Part shown: positions 10,440 through 21,198 of the stretch, in pieces
Layout of the letters: each line of letters starts with the position of its first letter
Position numbering within the stretch: position 1 is the stretch's first letter
Assembly (NCBI RefSeq): GCF_026914265.1
Contig: NC_069124.1
Span: forward strand, 8,892,213-8,956,212
Direction: 5' to 3'
Source: Mya arenaria
Taxonomy: Eukaryota; Mollusca; Bivalvia; Myida; Myidae
DNA length: 64,000 nucleotides
The notes under the pieces: generated by a model
Databases searched by the model: none
Seen by the model: only the letters and a program-made list of their open reading frames with translations
Told to the model about the DNA's origin: nothing
Program-made: the position numbers and the translations under genes

Positions 10440-11409
10440 TACGAACAACGACAAGCACTTATAGGTCTTATATTGAAATTGACGTGAGCGATAAATAATT
10501 GAATATGACGTCAAAGTTGGTTGTGTTTTAATATGGTTTGAACTTATGAAAGTCATGGAGAATTTAAAGGTTGCTGAATTTAAACTTTTTGTTTATGGTG
10601 CCAATACAAAAACAAAATTGTTAAACAAAATCAACATATCAATGAAACCTTTTGGCGCTTGTCGTGTTTCATTTGCTTCTTAATGGAAAGCATGGACTTT
10701 GAAATTATCTGACATTTTCAATATGTAATGTTTGTAGTGATGTTATTAGACATATCATCTAGTGTTTACGAAGGAACATAGCATACTTAGCATAATATTA
10801 TATGGATTATATGGATATGAGATCCAACTGCTTATATACCTTTGTTTAAATGATATTTGACATATACTTACTTCGTTTAAGAAGTTTCTTATATTCCAAT
10901 CGCATCTTGGTAAAGGTTACTTAAAACTAACTTCTTATCATCAACCAAGCTTAAGCAAGAGTTACTTGTGTGTTATGGACACACCCTCGTCGCCATTTAA
11001 GCAACAAATACCACAACTAGCAATTGTTATATAGTTTAATTAACATTTTGTAAATATACCACATACAACTGTATTTTAAACTAATTTTCAATTGGAAGTT
11101 TGACAATGACAAGACTGGTTGCAATTAATGAAGTTATTTAAGTCTATGGATTCACGAATTTCATTTTTTAAGCCGAAGAAATGCGTGTGTGGCATTGACT
11201 CTGAGCATGTACTCGTTATTTGTACTCTATGAAGTGATCACTAGAATATACCTCCAATATCTGATAGTGTATGATGATTGGGCCATATACTGTAGCACCA
11301 AGGATTTCAGTGGAAATGTGTTGTTGTTGTTTTTTTAAGTTACTTCTGTTTAAAAATGTTTGTCGAAGTGTTAAAAGAAACTTAATCCTAAATCAAACTC
11401 CGGTAATGG

Positions 11410-11530
11410 ACCGAGGCGGGGCTCCGTAAGCTGCATAGACTGCGCTATATTTCATTTAAAATGGTGTAGAAATAGTGATGTTATCTTTGATTAAAGTCTT
11501 CATTTGAAGCAAAATATTGCTTTCCGACGT
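11410..11530 (+). mobile_element. Dispersed 120-bp MITE-like repeat, copy 1
   Basis: The order is gctgcatagactgcg, atttaaaatggtgtag, attaaagtcttcatttgaag, then ttccgacgtagc. It is shared with 31943-32095 in the same direction and with 20225-20335 and 21476-21615 in reverse. It lies between the end of the segmental duplication and an 84-bp array. Confidence 0.7.
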
Positions 11531-11542
11531 AGCCCCACTTCA

Positions 11543-12290
11543 GGCTCCAGGGCAGCAGTCTCAGATTGGTTTAGATTGCTCTTTGACAGAAGTGTAACAT
11601 GTACTACTGTCAATGACCCCACTAAAAGTCTTCAGAACAGCAGTCTCAGATAGGTTGAGATTATTCAATGACAGCAGTATAATGTGCAATATTGGCAATG
11701 GCCCCACTACAGGCTTCAGAAAAGCAGTCGAGGCTTGGAAGGGACTGATAATTGACAGCAGTGTAACGTGCAATATTGCCAATGGCCCCACCACAGGCTT
11801 CATAGCAGCAGTCTCCGATTGGTTGAGATAATTCAATAACAGCAGTGAAACGTGCAATATTGCCAATGGCCCCACTACAGGCTTCAGAACAGCAGTCTCC
11901 GATTGGTTGAGATAATTCAATAACAGCAGTGAAACGTGCAATATTGCCAATGGCCCCACCACAGGCTTCAGAACAGCAGTCTCCGATTGGTTGAGATAAT
12001 TCAATAACAGCAGTGAAACGTGCAATATTGCCAATGGCCCCACTACAGGCTTCAGAAAAGCAGTCGAGGCTTGGAAGGGACTGATAATTGACAGCAGTGT
12101 AACGTGCAATATTGCCAATGGCCCCACTACAGGCTTCATAGCAGCAGTCGAGGCTTGGAAGGGACTGATAATTGACAGCACTGTGCCGAGCAATATTGCC
12201 AATGGCCCCATAACAGGCTTCAGAGCAGCAGTCTCCGATTGGTTGAGATACTTCAATATGAGTAGTGTAACATGCAATATTGCCATTGCC
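11543..12290. repeat. 84-bp satellite array, small copy (about 9 units)
   Basis: The unit runs ggccccactacaggcttcag, aacagcagtctccgattggt, tgagataattcaataacagc, agtgaaacgtgcaatattgc, caat. The length is a multiple of three, so long open frames appear on both strands. They are not taken as genes. Each unit has the palindrome GCAATATTGC. The array is related to the one at 21681-25300, and both lie next to a copy of the same minus-strand exon. Confidence 0.95.
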
Positions 12291-12627
12291 ATATCAATCA
12301 ATAAAATAGTAAATAACATACATATTGCTTATTGACCATTGGCTGCAAATCTTTTCTTTTTGAAATGGAGTCTAAATAGTCGTTTTTTACCAAAAACAAT
12401 GCAAACGTTGTCTTTTGCAGTTTACATTAATAATTCTGTATCACATTGTATATGTTTGTATGCTCCTGTTTACAAATTGGCTAACGTGTTTGTTTCCACA
12501 AAATGCGCTTACACCGAATGCAATGGATCTTCGTTTTATTATGATAAAAGTAAATATATCATGGAAAAACAACCATAAATTTACGAGGTAAAATGTACGT
12601 ATAATTTCCGTATGATATTGTACTCAC

Positions 12628-12777
12628 GCGTTACTACTACAAGTCCTTTTAATGACCGCTTGCACGCTCCAACATTCCAACCCCTCTACCAGGATATTAT
12701 TGACGACCTTCCTGTCGACCTTGCATGCAGACTTCCAGTCGGAACTGCGGGCTTTCTTCTCTTCCTCATTTTCAATC
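12628..12777 (-). pseudogene. Orphan copy of the middle exon of the minus-strand cysteine-rich gene
   Basis: This 150-bp exon is flanked by tttgcag on its 5' side and gtgagt on its 3' side. It encodes 49 full codons starting IENEEEKKARSSDWKSACK and ending KRTCSSNA. It matches exon 25339-25488 in length, phase and splice sites. Similarity extends about 50 bp on either side, and then the 84-bp satellite follows as at the parent locus. No copy of the preceding or following exon was found nearby, so it is probably a partial duplicate. It has lost one cysteine (RSSDW where the parent has RCSEW). Its reading frame is still open. Confidence 0.7.
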
Positions 12778-12848
12778 CTGCAAATCATAAAGTTAATCAT
12801 GTGTAACGAAACAACAAACAAAGGTATTCTACCTATATACAGTTATTC

Positions 12849-12991
12849 CAGGCGCGTAGCTGAATGTACGCAAATACGCTGTAGCGAAATTAAATGACGT
12901 TGTTGCCATACAAAAAAAACGTATTTGAAATAAAAATTGAAGGGGGGGGGGGGTGATGCGTAATTCCAAATCGGCCATAGCTACGCGCCTG
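12849..12991. mobile_element. Short MITE with CAGGCGCGTAGC inverted ends
   Basis: The left end is caggcgcgtagctgaatg and the right end ccatagctacgcgcctg, inverted over 13-14 bases. CAGG-type ends recall hAT elements, but no clean 8-bp target duplication is seen, so the superfamily is open. A run of 11 G lies inside (about 12942-12953). Confidence 0.55.
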
Positions 12992-14494
12992 TGATTGAGT
13001 GTTTGATGCCTGATGATCCCCTATCAGTGGGGTATCATTTAAAAGAGTTTTGTGATTATAGATGGAATATGTAAACTGATATACCGACCAAAATCGCATA
13101 TATTAATCCTTCGGCTCTGAAAGATTGCCAAATAAGGCATTTCACGTTCGATTTCAGTTGAAATAAAGAACAAAATAAAACAATTTCATTAAATGTTATT
13201 GGTTTTCGATCATATATTGTACATATCAATAATGCGTATGAGATGAAATGTCACATGATATCAAATTATACATGGGCACCAGGCGTCAATATGTAACATT
13301 ATGGTCACTGGAACGATAATAATAGAAATGTTCTTTATTGCTTCCAATACGTTTAACAGGGGAGATTTAATAGAAGAACGACATTTACTTGCATGGTTCT
13401 CTTAAATATCCATTACATTTTTTAACAGCGTGAAATGAAAGGCAAAACCTACAGTCATAAACTAAACTGTTCTATATACATAACGCTGCTACTAATTACT
13501 CTATAATAATTGTTGCAACCATCAAAGGGAGATAAAACTAAAAAAAAAATCTCTGACATGCCGCGGTTACAACTCTTCATAACTAATCATTATAACAATA
13601 GGGCTGTATATAAAATAACACTTTCTGTTTCTTAATTGAGCGAAAGGAACATGATGTTTGGTTTAAAGAGCATGTATTTAAATATAATAAGACAGTTCGC
13701 AATATCCCTACTAGTATATAAGTGTAGGATTGGGAAGGAAATGATTGAATTCGTATTATTCCAATGAATGTAAATGAAACACCAACTATATATACACAAA
13801 CAGTAACGAGTACAAAGCGCTACCAGTTACACAAATATCAGGAGAACAAAACGTGATATAACAAATAATACGCTTGATAAAGAAGTGGGATACTGTTATG
13901 TATACACATATACGTATTGTATTGCTCATATTGTTATGCTATTTTCGTCACGTGGTGCGACGTTACGAGAGACGTTGAAAGTAATTCCTATTTAACCCCT
14001 AGTTATTTCTGCCATATGATTATTCGTTTGGTACTAATGATTGATAATATTTCTTGCGTACCTTGGTGTGGTAAATACACACGTATAGTTATAATTCTTA
14101 ACCATTACTTCACAGAGGCTGGTTGAGTATATAAAATTCCATCTGAAATACTAAGCTAGTTCAAGGTTTGTGAGCATGTGTTTACCAGATAAATCAGCAG
14201 AGTGTTTGCCAACAGAAACCGTGTTTAGGGGACAACATAATATTGTGTCCAATGAGAAGGCACTATTTCCTAACTTTTTCAATACATTTATTTCAGGTGA
14301 GGCGATAAATATAAACAGTGTCTGGCTTAGTAAGTGGGTAGTGTTTATACCATGATAAAAACCGCTATAAAAACTTAAAGATTGTTAGTATGTCCTTGCA
14401 CAAAATAAATGGTTATGCGACTGCGTGGACACAAGAAACGGATATTTGACGACATAACGGCCAATTGCACGATAATAAACCATCTTATTTGTGC

Positions 14495-15345
14495 CTCGGA
14501 TGCCTTAAAGATGCACTCTTAATCCCAAATAAGATGTACCATGCATCGGATACCTTAAAGATGCACTTTTACTCCTAAATAAGATGTACCATGAATAGGA
14601 TACCTTAAAGATGCACTTTTTCTCCCCAAAAAGATGTACCATGCATCGGATGCCTTAAGATGCACTCTTTCTCCCAAATAAGATGTACCATGCATCGGAT
14701 GCCTTAAAGATGCACTCTTACTCCCAAATAAGATGTACCATGCAGCGGATGCCTTAAAGATGCACTCTTACTCCCAAATAAGATGTACCATGCATCGGAT
14801 GCCTTAAAGATGCACCCTTACTCCAAAATAAGATGTACCATGCATCGGATGCCTTAAAGATGCACTCTTACTCCCAAATAAGATGTACCATGCATCGGAT
14901 GCCTATAAGATGCACTCTTAATCCCAAATAAGATGTACCATGCATCGGATGCCTTAAAGATGCACTCTTACTCCCAAATAAGATGTACCATGCATCGGAT
15001 GCCTTAATGAATAAGATTTACCATGCATCGGATGCTTTTAAGATGCACTCTTACTCCCAAATAAGATGTACCTTGCATCGGATGCCTTAAAGATGCACTC
15101 TTACTCCCAAATAAGATGTACCATGCATCGGATGCCTTAATGAATAAGATTTACCATGCATCGGATGCTTTAAAGATGCACTATTTCTCCCAAATAAGAT
15201 GTACCATGCATCGGATGCCTTAAAGATGCACTCTTACTCCCAAATAAGATGTACCATGCATCGGATGCCTTAAAGATGCACTCTTAATCCCAAATAAGAT
15301 GTACCATGCATCGGAAGCCTTAAAGAATAAGATTTACCATGCATG
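14495..15345 (+). repeat. 50-bp minisatellite, copy B
   Basis: It has the same unit as 6486-7292 with about 17-18 units, including the shortened 33-bp form (ttaatgaataagatttacc). Array length and order of short units differ from copy A, so the arrays have changed since duplication. Confidence 0.95.
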
Positions 15346-15822
15346 ATAAATATCTAATTTAAATTTTTAAAAAGATGGAGAAAACACGGTGTTTCTACCT
15401 TATTAGAAGATAGTTTGATCACTGTAAATCTCCCAGGACCCACCAGTCATTTAATAGTTATGCTTTTTCAGCTAATAATTACGAGGTTGCAATCTTGTTA
15501 TCGGTAATAAATATTTTCCATAAATGAGTTATTTAGTAAGTAGTTAAAGGTTTATCATTCAAAATCTATGTTTGTTATACATGTTGATGTATTGAATTTA
15601 AATTAGAGTGTCACTTTAAGTATTTATGAATCTAAGTATACGTGTATACGTGACAGGGGTTACTGAATGTTTACAATTATGTTTTAAGAAGTCCTATTGA
15701 AATCAACTACCGTAATGAAATTCAAATGATGAATGCTCTGTGTATCGATGCGCGCATTGCATCTTAATGGGGTTTTCATTTAAACTCTTTGAAGAGGTTT
15801 GCAGTAAACATTCATATTAAAC

Positions 15823-17595
15823 ATGTTTTTGCGAATTATTTGGATTTGCAGTTTATACGTCCTTGTGTCCGGTATGTGCAGATAAATAACTTTATTTAGC
15901 TTAATTATATACATTTTTCGATGTTTTCTAAATAATGTCATATGTTATTGCTATGTAGTTTGTTTCTAAGATGCGCTTAAACGGTCTCTATGAGAATGTG
16001 AAGGTGAAGTCTTGGTAACCACCTGTATATATCCCACAACACTGCAATTAATAACTAGTAACTTTAAAAAAAATTATCGCGTAGGTAAGGATATTTCACA
16101 TTACATATGTCTATTAAATTATGTATTTTAACGAATTCAATTCAAATTCCAAAAAAACACTTTTTGTAAACTCGCTCAATTAAGGTGTACGTTCGATAAT
16201 AGGTAACATAAATGTAGCTTTATAGGCAAAAGTTTTCGTGACAGAGGTTTTTTGTCGCTCACTGCCACATCTTCCTACAACGTGGTCATGTATGTACACG
16301 AGAATCAATCGAACTAAAGTATTCGATCTGCCTTGACTGCTTGTGTATTTAGAATATAATTTAACTCTGATTCTATCAGCACGGTCCTATTTCATACACC
16401 GTATGTTTTCTCTCTTGTTTCAGGCGCCAAGCTGGGTGAACAATGCACGTCGGGCGATACCTGTGAAACGTTGTTTACGTCATGCATCGCGGGGCCGGAC
16501 GGACAGACTTCGTGCCGATGTCAGGCTGACTATATCGCAGGGGGGGACGGATGCAAGGGTATTTGGCTTAAATGTTTGAATATATTATCTATTTATGTAT
16601 ATTTTGCCGGGGAATGTCTGTGTTAACCATGAACTGTTTCGTTTTTATGTCTGGCTGTCTTAAACGTGACATTTAAGTTTGTATTATATTATAGCTATTG
16701 GTAGCTTTCTAAAAGAAAGGCAATGTTCTGTAGCTGTCAGACACTTGAGAGCTATAACCCCATTGTTAAGAAGCATAAAGCATTACTATATGATAATAAC
16801 CGGTGATTATCATACATGAAATCAGATCTCCGAACAGGGACCTAACCGTAAACCATCTCAAAATACTAAACAAGGAACCAAAGCAAGCTGTTGGATATAT
16901 TCCTACTGCCAAAAAGTCTGACTCTTCTATTTCCTTCATTTTCGTTCCCAGCACCAATTGGCCGCCTGTGTGATGAAAGTATTGGAATGTCGTGTCGCGC
17001 CGTAAACGCGTACTGCGTGGCACGTGACGATACCTCCACGTGCCAATGTAAACCGGACTACGAGGAAAAGGAAGGCATGTGCGAAGGTAGAGCCTGAATT
17101 GTTCAGATATTGAAGTAGACAAACATGAATGCATTATCATGTGTAATTGGTTAAATGCGGATAGGCAAAAGGTGAATATTAAGTTGTAGTCATGAAATGC
17201 TCATGAAGTCAAAAGTGTTTTAACGCAATATATGGTGTTCATGTGGTGCCCATATCCCAATTATAGCCATAATTGATTGATACTTCGATACATATATAAT
17301 TTATTATTATTATTTGGAAATAACTAAGATGTGCTAAAACATTTCAAGAATTAAACAACTTTAAATCATTTTTGTCGCATCCCAAAACACAATAAACAAC
17401 TCGACATTGTATATTTCCTCTTCAGAGAAGAGCAAGATGGAGACCGTTGGGATCGTTATTATCGTGGTGCTGTGTGTGGCCTTCACCGTCCTCATGTGTG
17501 TCCTCGCCCAGTCTTTGCTCGAAATCAGGAAAGCGAAACGCAAGAAGGCTCAAGAATCCTACGCTATCAATCACCAGGACTCTGTTAAGCACTAA
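15823..17595 (+). CDS. Small type I membrane protein with two EB/EGF-like modules, copy B
   Basis: Exons are 15823-15871, 16424-16558, 16952-17086 and 17426-17595, with the same lengths, phases and splice sites as copy A. The product is again 162 residues: signal peptide, two six-cysteine modules, one transmembrane helix and a basic tail. By hand count it differs from copy A at five positions: D to G and S to G in module 1, R to K in module 2, F to S and the final Q to H in the tail. There are about five silent changes. All cysteines are kept and no frame is broken, so both copies look usable. Intron 2 is about 0.85 kb shorter than in copy A, mainly because the MITE is absent. The role is unknown; a surface or adhesion protein would fit. 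Confidence 0.85.
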
Positions 17596-18390
17596 ATACG
17601 AACAACGACAAGCACTAATAGGTCTTATATATTGAAAATGACGTGAGCGAGAAATAGTTGAAAATGGCATCATAGTTGGTTGTGTTCGTGGTTTGAAGTG
17701 ATGAAAGTCATAGATAATATTTTTTAAAGGTTTTTATGATGCCCAAACAAAGTTTTCATACAATATCAACATATCAATGAAACCTTTTGGCGCTTGTCGT
17801 GTTTCATTTGCTTCTTAATGGAAAGCATGTACTTTGAAATTATCTGACATTTTCAATATGTAATGTTTGTAGTGATGTTATTAGACATATCATCTAATTT
17901 TTACGAAGGAACATAGCATACTTAGCATAATATTATATGGATATGAGATCCAACTGCTTATATACCTTTGTTTAAATGATATTTGACATATACTTACTTC
18001 GTTTAAGAAGTTTCTTATATTCCAATCGCATCTTGGTAAAGGTTACTTAAAACTAACTTATTATCATCAACCGAGCTTAAGCAAGAGTTACTAGTGTGTT
18101 ATGGACACACCCTCGTTGCCATTTAAGCAACAAATACCACCATTAGAAATGTTATATATTTTAATAAACATTTTGAAAATATACTACATACAACTGTATT
18201 TTAAAATAATTTCCAATTGGAAGTTTTACAAGGACAAGACTGGTTGCAATTAATGAAGTTATTTAAGTCTATGGATTCACGAATTTCTTTTTTAAGCCGA
18301 AGAAATGCGTGTGTGGCAGTACCTCTGAGCATGTACTCGGTATTTGTACTCTGTGAAGTGATCACTAGAAAATACCTCCAATATCTGATA

Positions 18391-19228
18391 TTATTAATCA
18401 ACTATTACGTATTTGATGAGATACAGAGACAATTGCGGTATCAATACCAGACAATTAAAGACAATATATATGCCAGAATTCGCTCAATATCTACCAAACT
18501 CGGCCAATATCAACAAAACGCGCCTAATATGAGTTCCTCCGTTTTGATTGGTCACAAAACTCGCCTAATATAGGATTTGAGAAATGGGCCATTTTCATTG
18601 GCTGTCGAAACTCGCCTAATATGAAAAATATGCTGGAAATTATTTTTAAAGGTAGCCATTTTGTTTTCCGTTTTCCGACTGTTTTGAATTTTTTGTGCTT
18701 CGTATAACTTTATTTGGAATACTTGAACCTATTGAATGATTGCACCACTTTGTACGGTTTGATATAACAGTTGCATTTAACCTGTTGGTGGATTTAACGA
18801 CGACTTTGTACGCCAACAAAATGGACGACGAAGGTGAAACATTTTACGTTTTGGCAAACGATTTACAAAATTTAGACGAAAAGACATGCTTCCTTACAAT
18901 GTACAGTGCTTTATTCATAAGTTTGTGCAATGTCACTATAAGGATACATGTCAAAATCAGCAAAGTCAAGTCTAGAAAGCAGACACCATGAATGAATAAG
19001 GGATAAATACGGCTTCAATGTGAACTAAAGGTAATTTATAAGAATGTTTTTAACCAAAACGGTAATAGTTAATTAATAAAATACTTATTAATTAGGTGAT
19101 TTCATATTAGCCCAGTTATTTGTCCTCGGTCAGCTGTATTTGCCTTCGCCCTTTCGGGCTCAGGCAAATACAGCTAACCTCGGACAAACAACTAGGCCAA
19201 TATGAAATCACCTAATTAATAACATTAT
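18391..19228. mobile_element. Private insertion in copy B with a terminal foldback
   Basis: Copy A reads ctgatagtgtatgatgattg without interruption at 11258-11280, while copy B has about 838 extra bases here. The two ends share TTATTAAT in inverted orientation. Inside are three or four stretches of ctcgcctaatatga (18495-18625) and, at the right, a long hairpin (19082-19217). An open frame of 83 codons (18740-18991) resembles nothing known and is not called as a gene. Class unknown. Confidence 0.7.
19082..19217. repeat. 136-bp hairpin
   Basis: The left arm begins ttattaattaggtgatttca and continues to gctgtatttgcc. The right arm is its reverse complement with a few changes. The loop lies at cgccctttcgggctc. 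It is the right end of the insertion in copy B. Confidence 0.85.
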
Positions 19229-19322
19229 AGTATATATTGATTGGGCCATATACTGTAGTACCAAGGTTTTCAGTGGTAATGTTTTTGTTTGTTTTTTTAA
19301 GTTACTTCTATTTGAGAATGCA

Positions 19323-20224
19323 TGTTTTAATGCATTGAGTAATATTGGCTTTAACTTCTTCCCAATCCACTAGTTATTTGCGTTTATAAATCTCAAATCA
19401 GGTGCACATGTATAGCTATTCGATCGACTTAGCACACCCGTAAAACATCCATTTATGTACAGTTTATGTATATATTATATATATTGCTTATGTATCACGT
19501 ATTGCTTAAAGGACTTTGCATATCTTTAATAAAGTTTCAAAAGTTTCCCATCGCGTTGTAGCTATCACATTCTTCGTTCTGAAAGGTTGAAATGAAAAGT
19601 AGATTTATTCCTGAAAACAAAACTTCTTAAAAGTTTGCGGATACTCAATAAGGACATTAAAAACAGGCTGCTGCATTCATTTTAAAAGTGATTTTTTTCC
19701 AAATGTTCTTTTTGCGTTCTAAACGCCATGTGGACATATCTTTTCACTATTCACACACAATTGTGGAATATCTTTAAATCCATTTGGGATAAATGTGAAC
19801 TGTCAAAAACACATTTGCCAATCACATGTTTCACAAATGTTGGTGCATATGCTAATACCGTTGGTAGTTTATACGTTTAGAAAGTTCAGAAGCTAATACT
19901 TTTTCTATCTGTTCGCCTTTGTGACCGTGGCGGTTTTAGAATTCATGAGGTGTTCCTACAGAAACAAAAGTAAGTCCCTAATTTATACTTGTTAACACTC
20001 TGTTGATTGACAAAGGCCCTTTGTTATACAGAAGTTGTACTTTTTCTGCAATACGTTCTTGACTGCTTGCCATTATTGTATGCATTTATCCCTTTGTCTG
20101 TCATTTTATTGATCTGCTACTTGTTCATCCAGACAAAGGCACTTTTATACAGACTGAAATAGTCTGTTTACACTTTAATCTCAAAGAACGCCAAATTAAT
20201 AAATATATTTCCGCAAACTGAGCA
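19323..20224. other. Unannotated spacer
   Basis: AT-rich sequence. No splice-flanked open exon or repeat was recognised. Confidence 0.4.
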
Positions 20225-20335
20225 GATACCCCGTGACAAATAACGTCATAAATGCTACGTCGGAAGGCAAATATTTTGCTTCAAATGAAGACTTATAACA
20301 AAGATAACTTTACTATTTATCAAAGAATAATCGGA
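20225..20335 (-). mobile_element. Dispersed 120-bp MITE-like repeat, copy 2
   Basis: The stretch aataacgtcataaatgctac, tcggaaggcaa, then aatgaagactta and agataact matches the family at 11410, 21476 and 31943. It lies in reverse relative to copy 1. Confidence 0.65.
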
Positions 20336-20500
20336 ATTCAAGGTGTATTACCCAAACTTAAAATAATGGCCCCTTGATGTACAATGACCGCTATAAACAA
20401 TGGTATCTACAATATGGTATATTCAAAGTATTTATTAACAACTACGGGTATGGTATTAAACAAGTACAGAAAAGGATGAATTATTATATAGGAAAAAACA

Positions 20501-20569
20501 CTATTTGTCATCACGTCTAGGTAGGGACGATTCGTGATCACGTCGAGGCAGGACACTGGTACTTCCAGA
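20501..20569 (-). CDS. Possible alternative last exon of the minus-strand cysteine-rich gene
   Basis: A pyrimidine-rich acceptor ending tttgtttcag is followed by 22 open codons and a TAG stop. The peptide ends with a doubled motif, LPRRDHESS then LPRRDDK. It could be joined to the exon at 21199-21385 if that exon used a GT site just before its own stop. Both candidate GT sites there leave phase 0, which fits this exon. The candidate donors are not strong, so this is a possibility only. Confidence 0.35.
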   Translation of the reverse strand, partial: SGSTSVLPRRDHESSLPRRDDK

Positions 20570-21198
20570 CTGAAACAAAAACATAAACTCTATATATATG
20601 TCAGGTTTTGTTCGATATAAAAGCGCTAGAAGGACTAAAATAATAGCTAAAACATATTCTTCCTGTCACAATGGTGGTTGCAACAAGGGACGTACTTTTA
20701 TACTTGTTTTACATAAAAAAAAAAGTTTTAAAGTAGATCTTAGTGTCGATCTTAACTCAACAAAACTCTAATATCTTACTGAAAACCTCTTACTGAAAAC
20801 CGTACATATTTATTTCATAATTGCAACAAACTACACATGGAAAATATGAATGTGTCCCTCAAGCTGTGTTGAAAATGTTCCCTTAACATTCTTGTATGTT
20901 GAACTTGGTAAGGATCAATATCGTTATTTAATGTGATTGCCAAGTTGTATCGTATACTAAGTTTTTCATATTCCGTCCATACGTACAACTTTTAAGTTGT
21001 AAAACGATACTTAGGTAGATAATTGGAGGGGTAGGGGGTCGCTCGTCTGTATAATTTAATTAATGGGCGACCTTACGTAACCTAATATTATATCGTAGTT
21101 TAAATTATCTGTAATCATCATCATGTACTATTTTAATGTCGCTTGGTATATATGACATGAATCCCATGTGAATAATATTTTTTAAGTTGATACCACTC
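20570..21198. other. Unannotated spacer downstream of the minus-strand gene
   Basis: AT-rich sequence. It would be the 3' untranslated region or an intron of the minus-strand gene, depending on which last exon is used. Nothing else was recognised. Confidence 0.4.

Larger units (their letters stand above)
213..11355. repeat. Tandem segmental duplication, copy A
   Basis: This stretch aligns by eye with 13168-19322 in the same orientation. Shared parts, in order, are a left block (213-1138), a block containing a 50-bp minisatellite (5910-7292), the exons and introns of an EB-domain membrane protein (7824-10438) and a right block ending near 11355. Copy A is longer because it carries a retroelement at 1139-5909 and a MITE at 8696-9501 that copy B lacks. 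The left edge is sharp, at the start of a shared stretch reading aacaaaataaaacaatttc. Sequence before it is unrelated in the two copies. Confidence 0.9.
13168..19322. repeat. Tandem segmental duplication, copy B
   Basis: This is the second copy of the block described at 213-11355, in direct orientation. It lacks the retroelement and the pogo-like MITE and has its own insertion at 18391-19228. A short stretch at 9565-9595 of copy A is also missing here. Confidence 0.9.

Noticed and set aside
18740..18991. 83-codon frame inside the copy B insertion as a transposon gene
   Set aside because: No known motif, and the insertion is short and hairpin-bearing. It could be coding, but nothing supports it.
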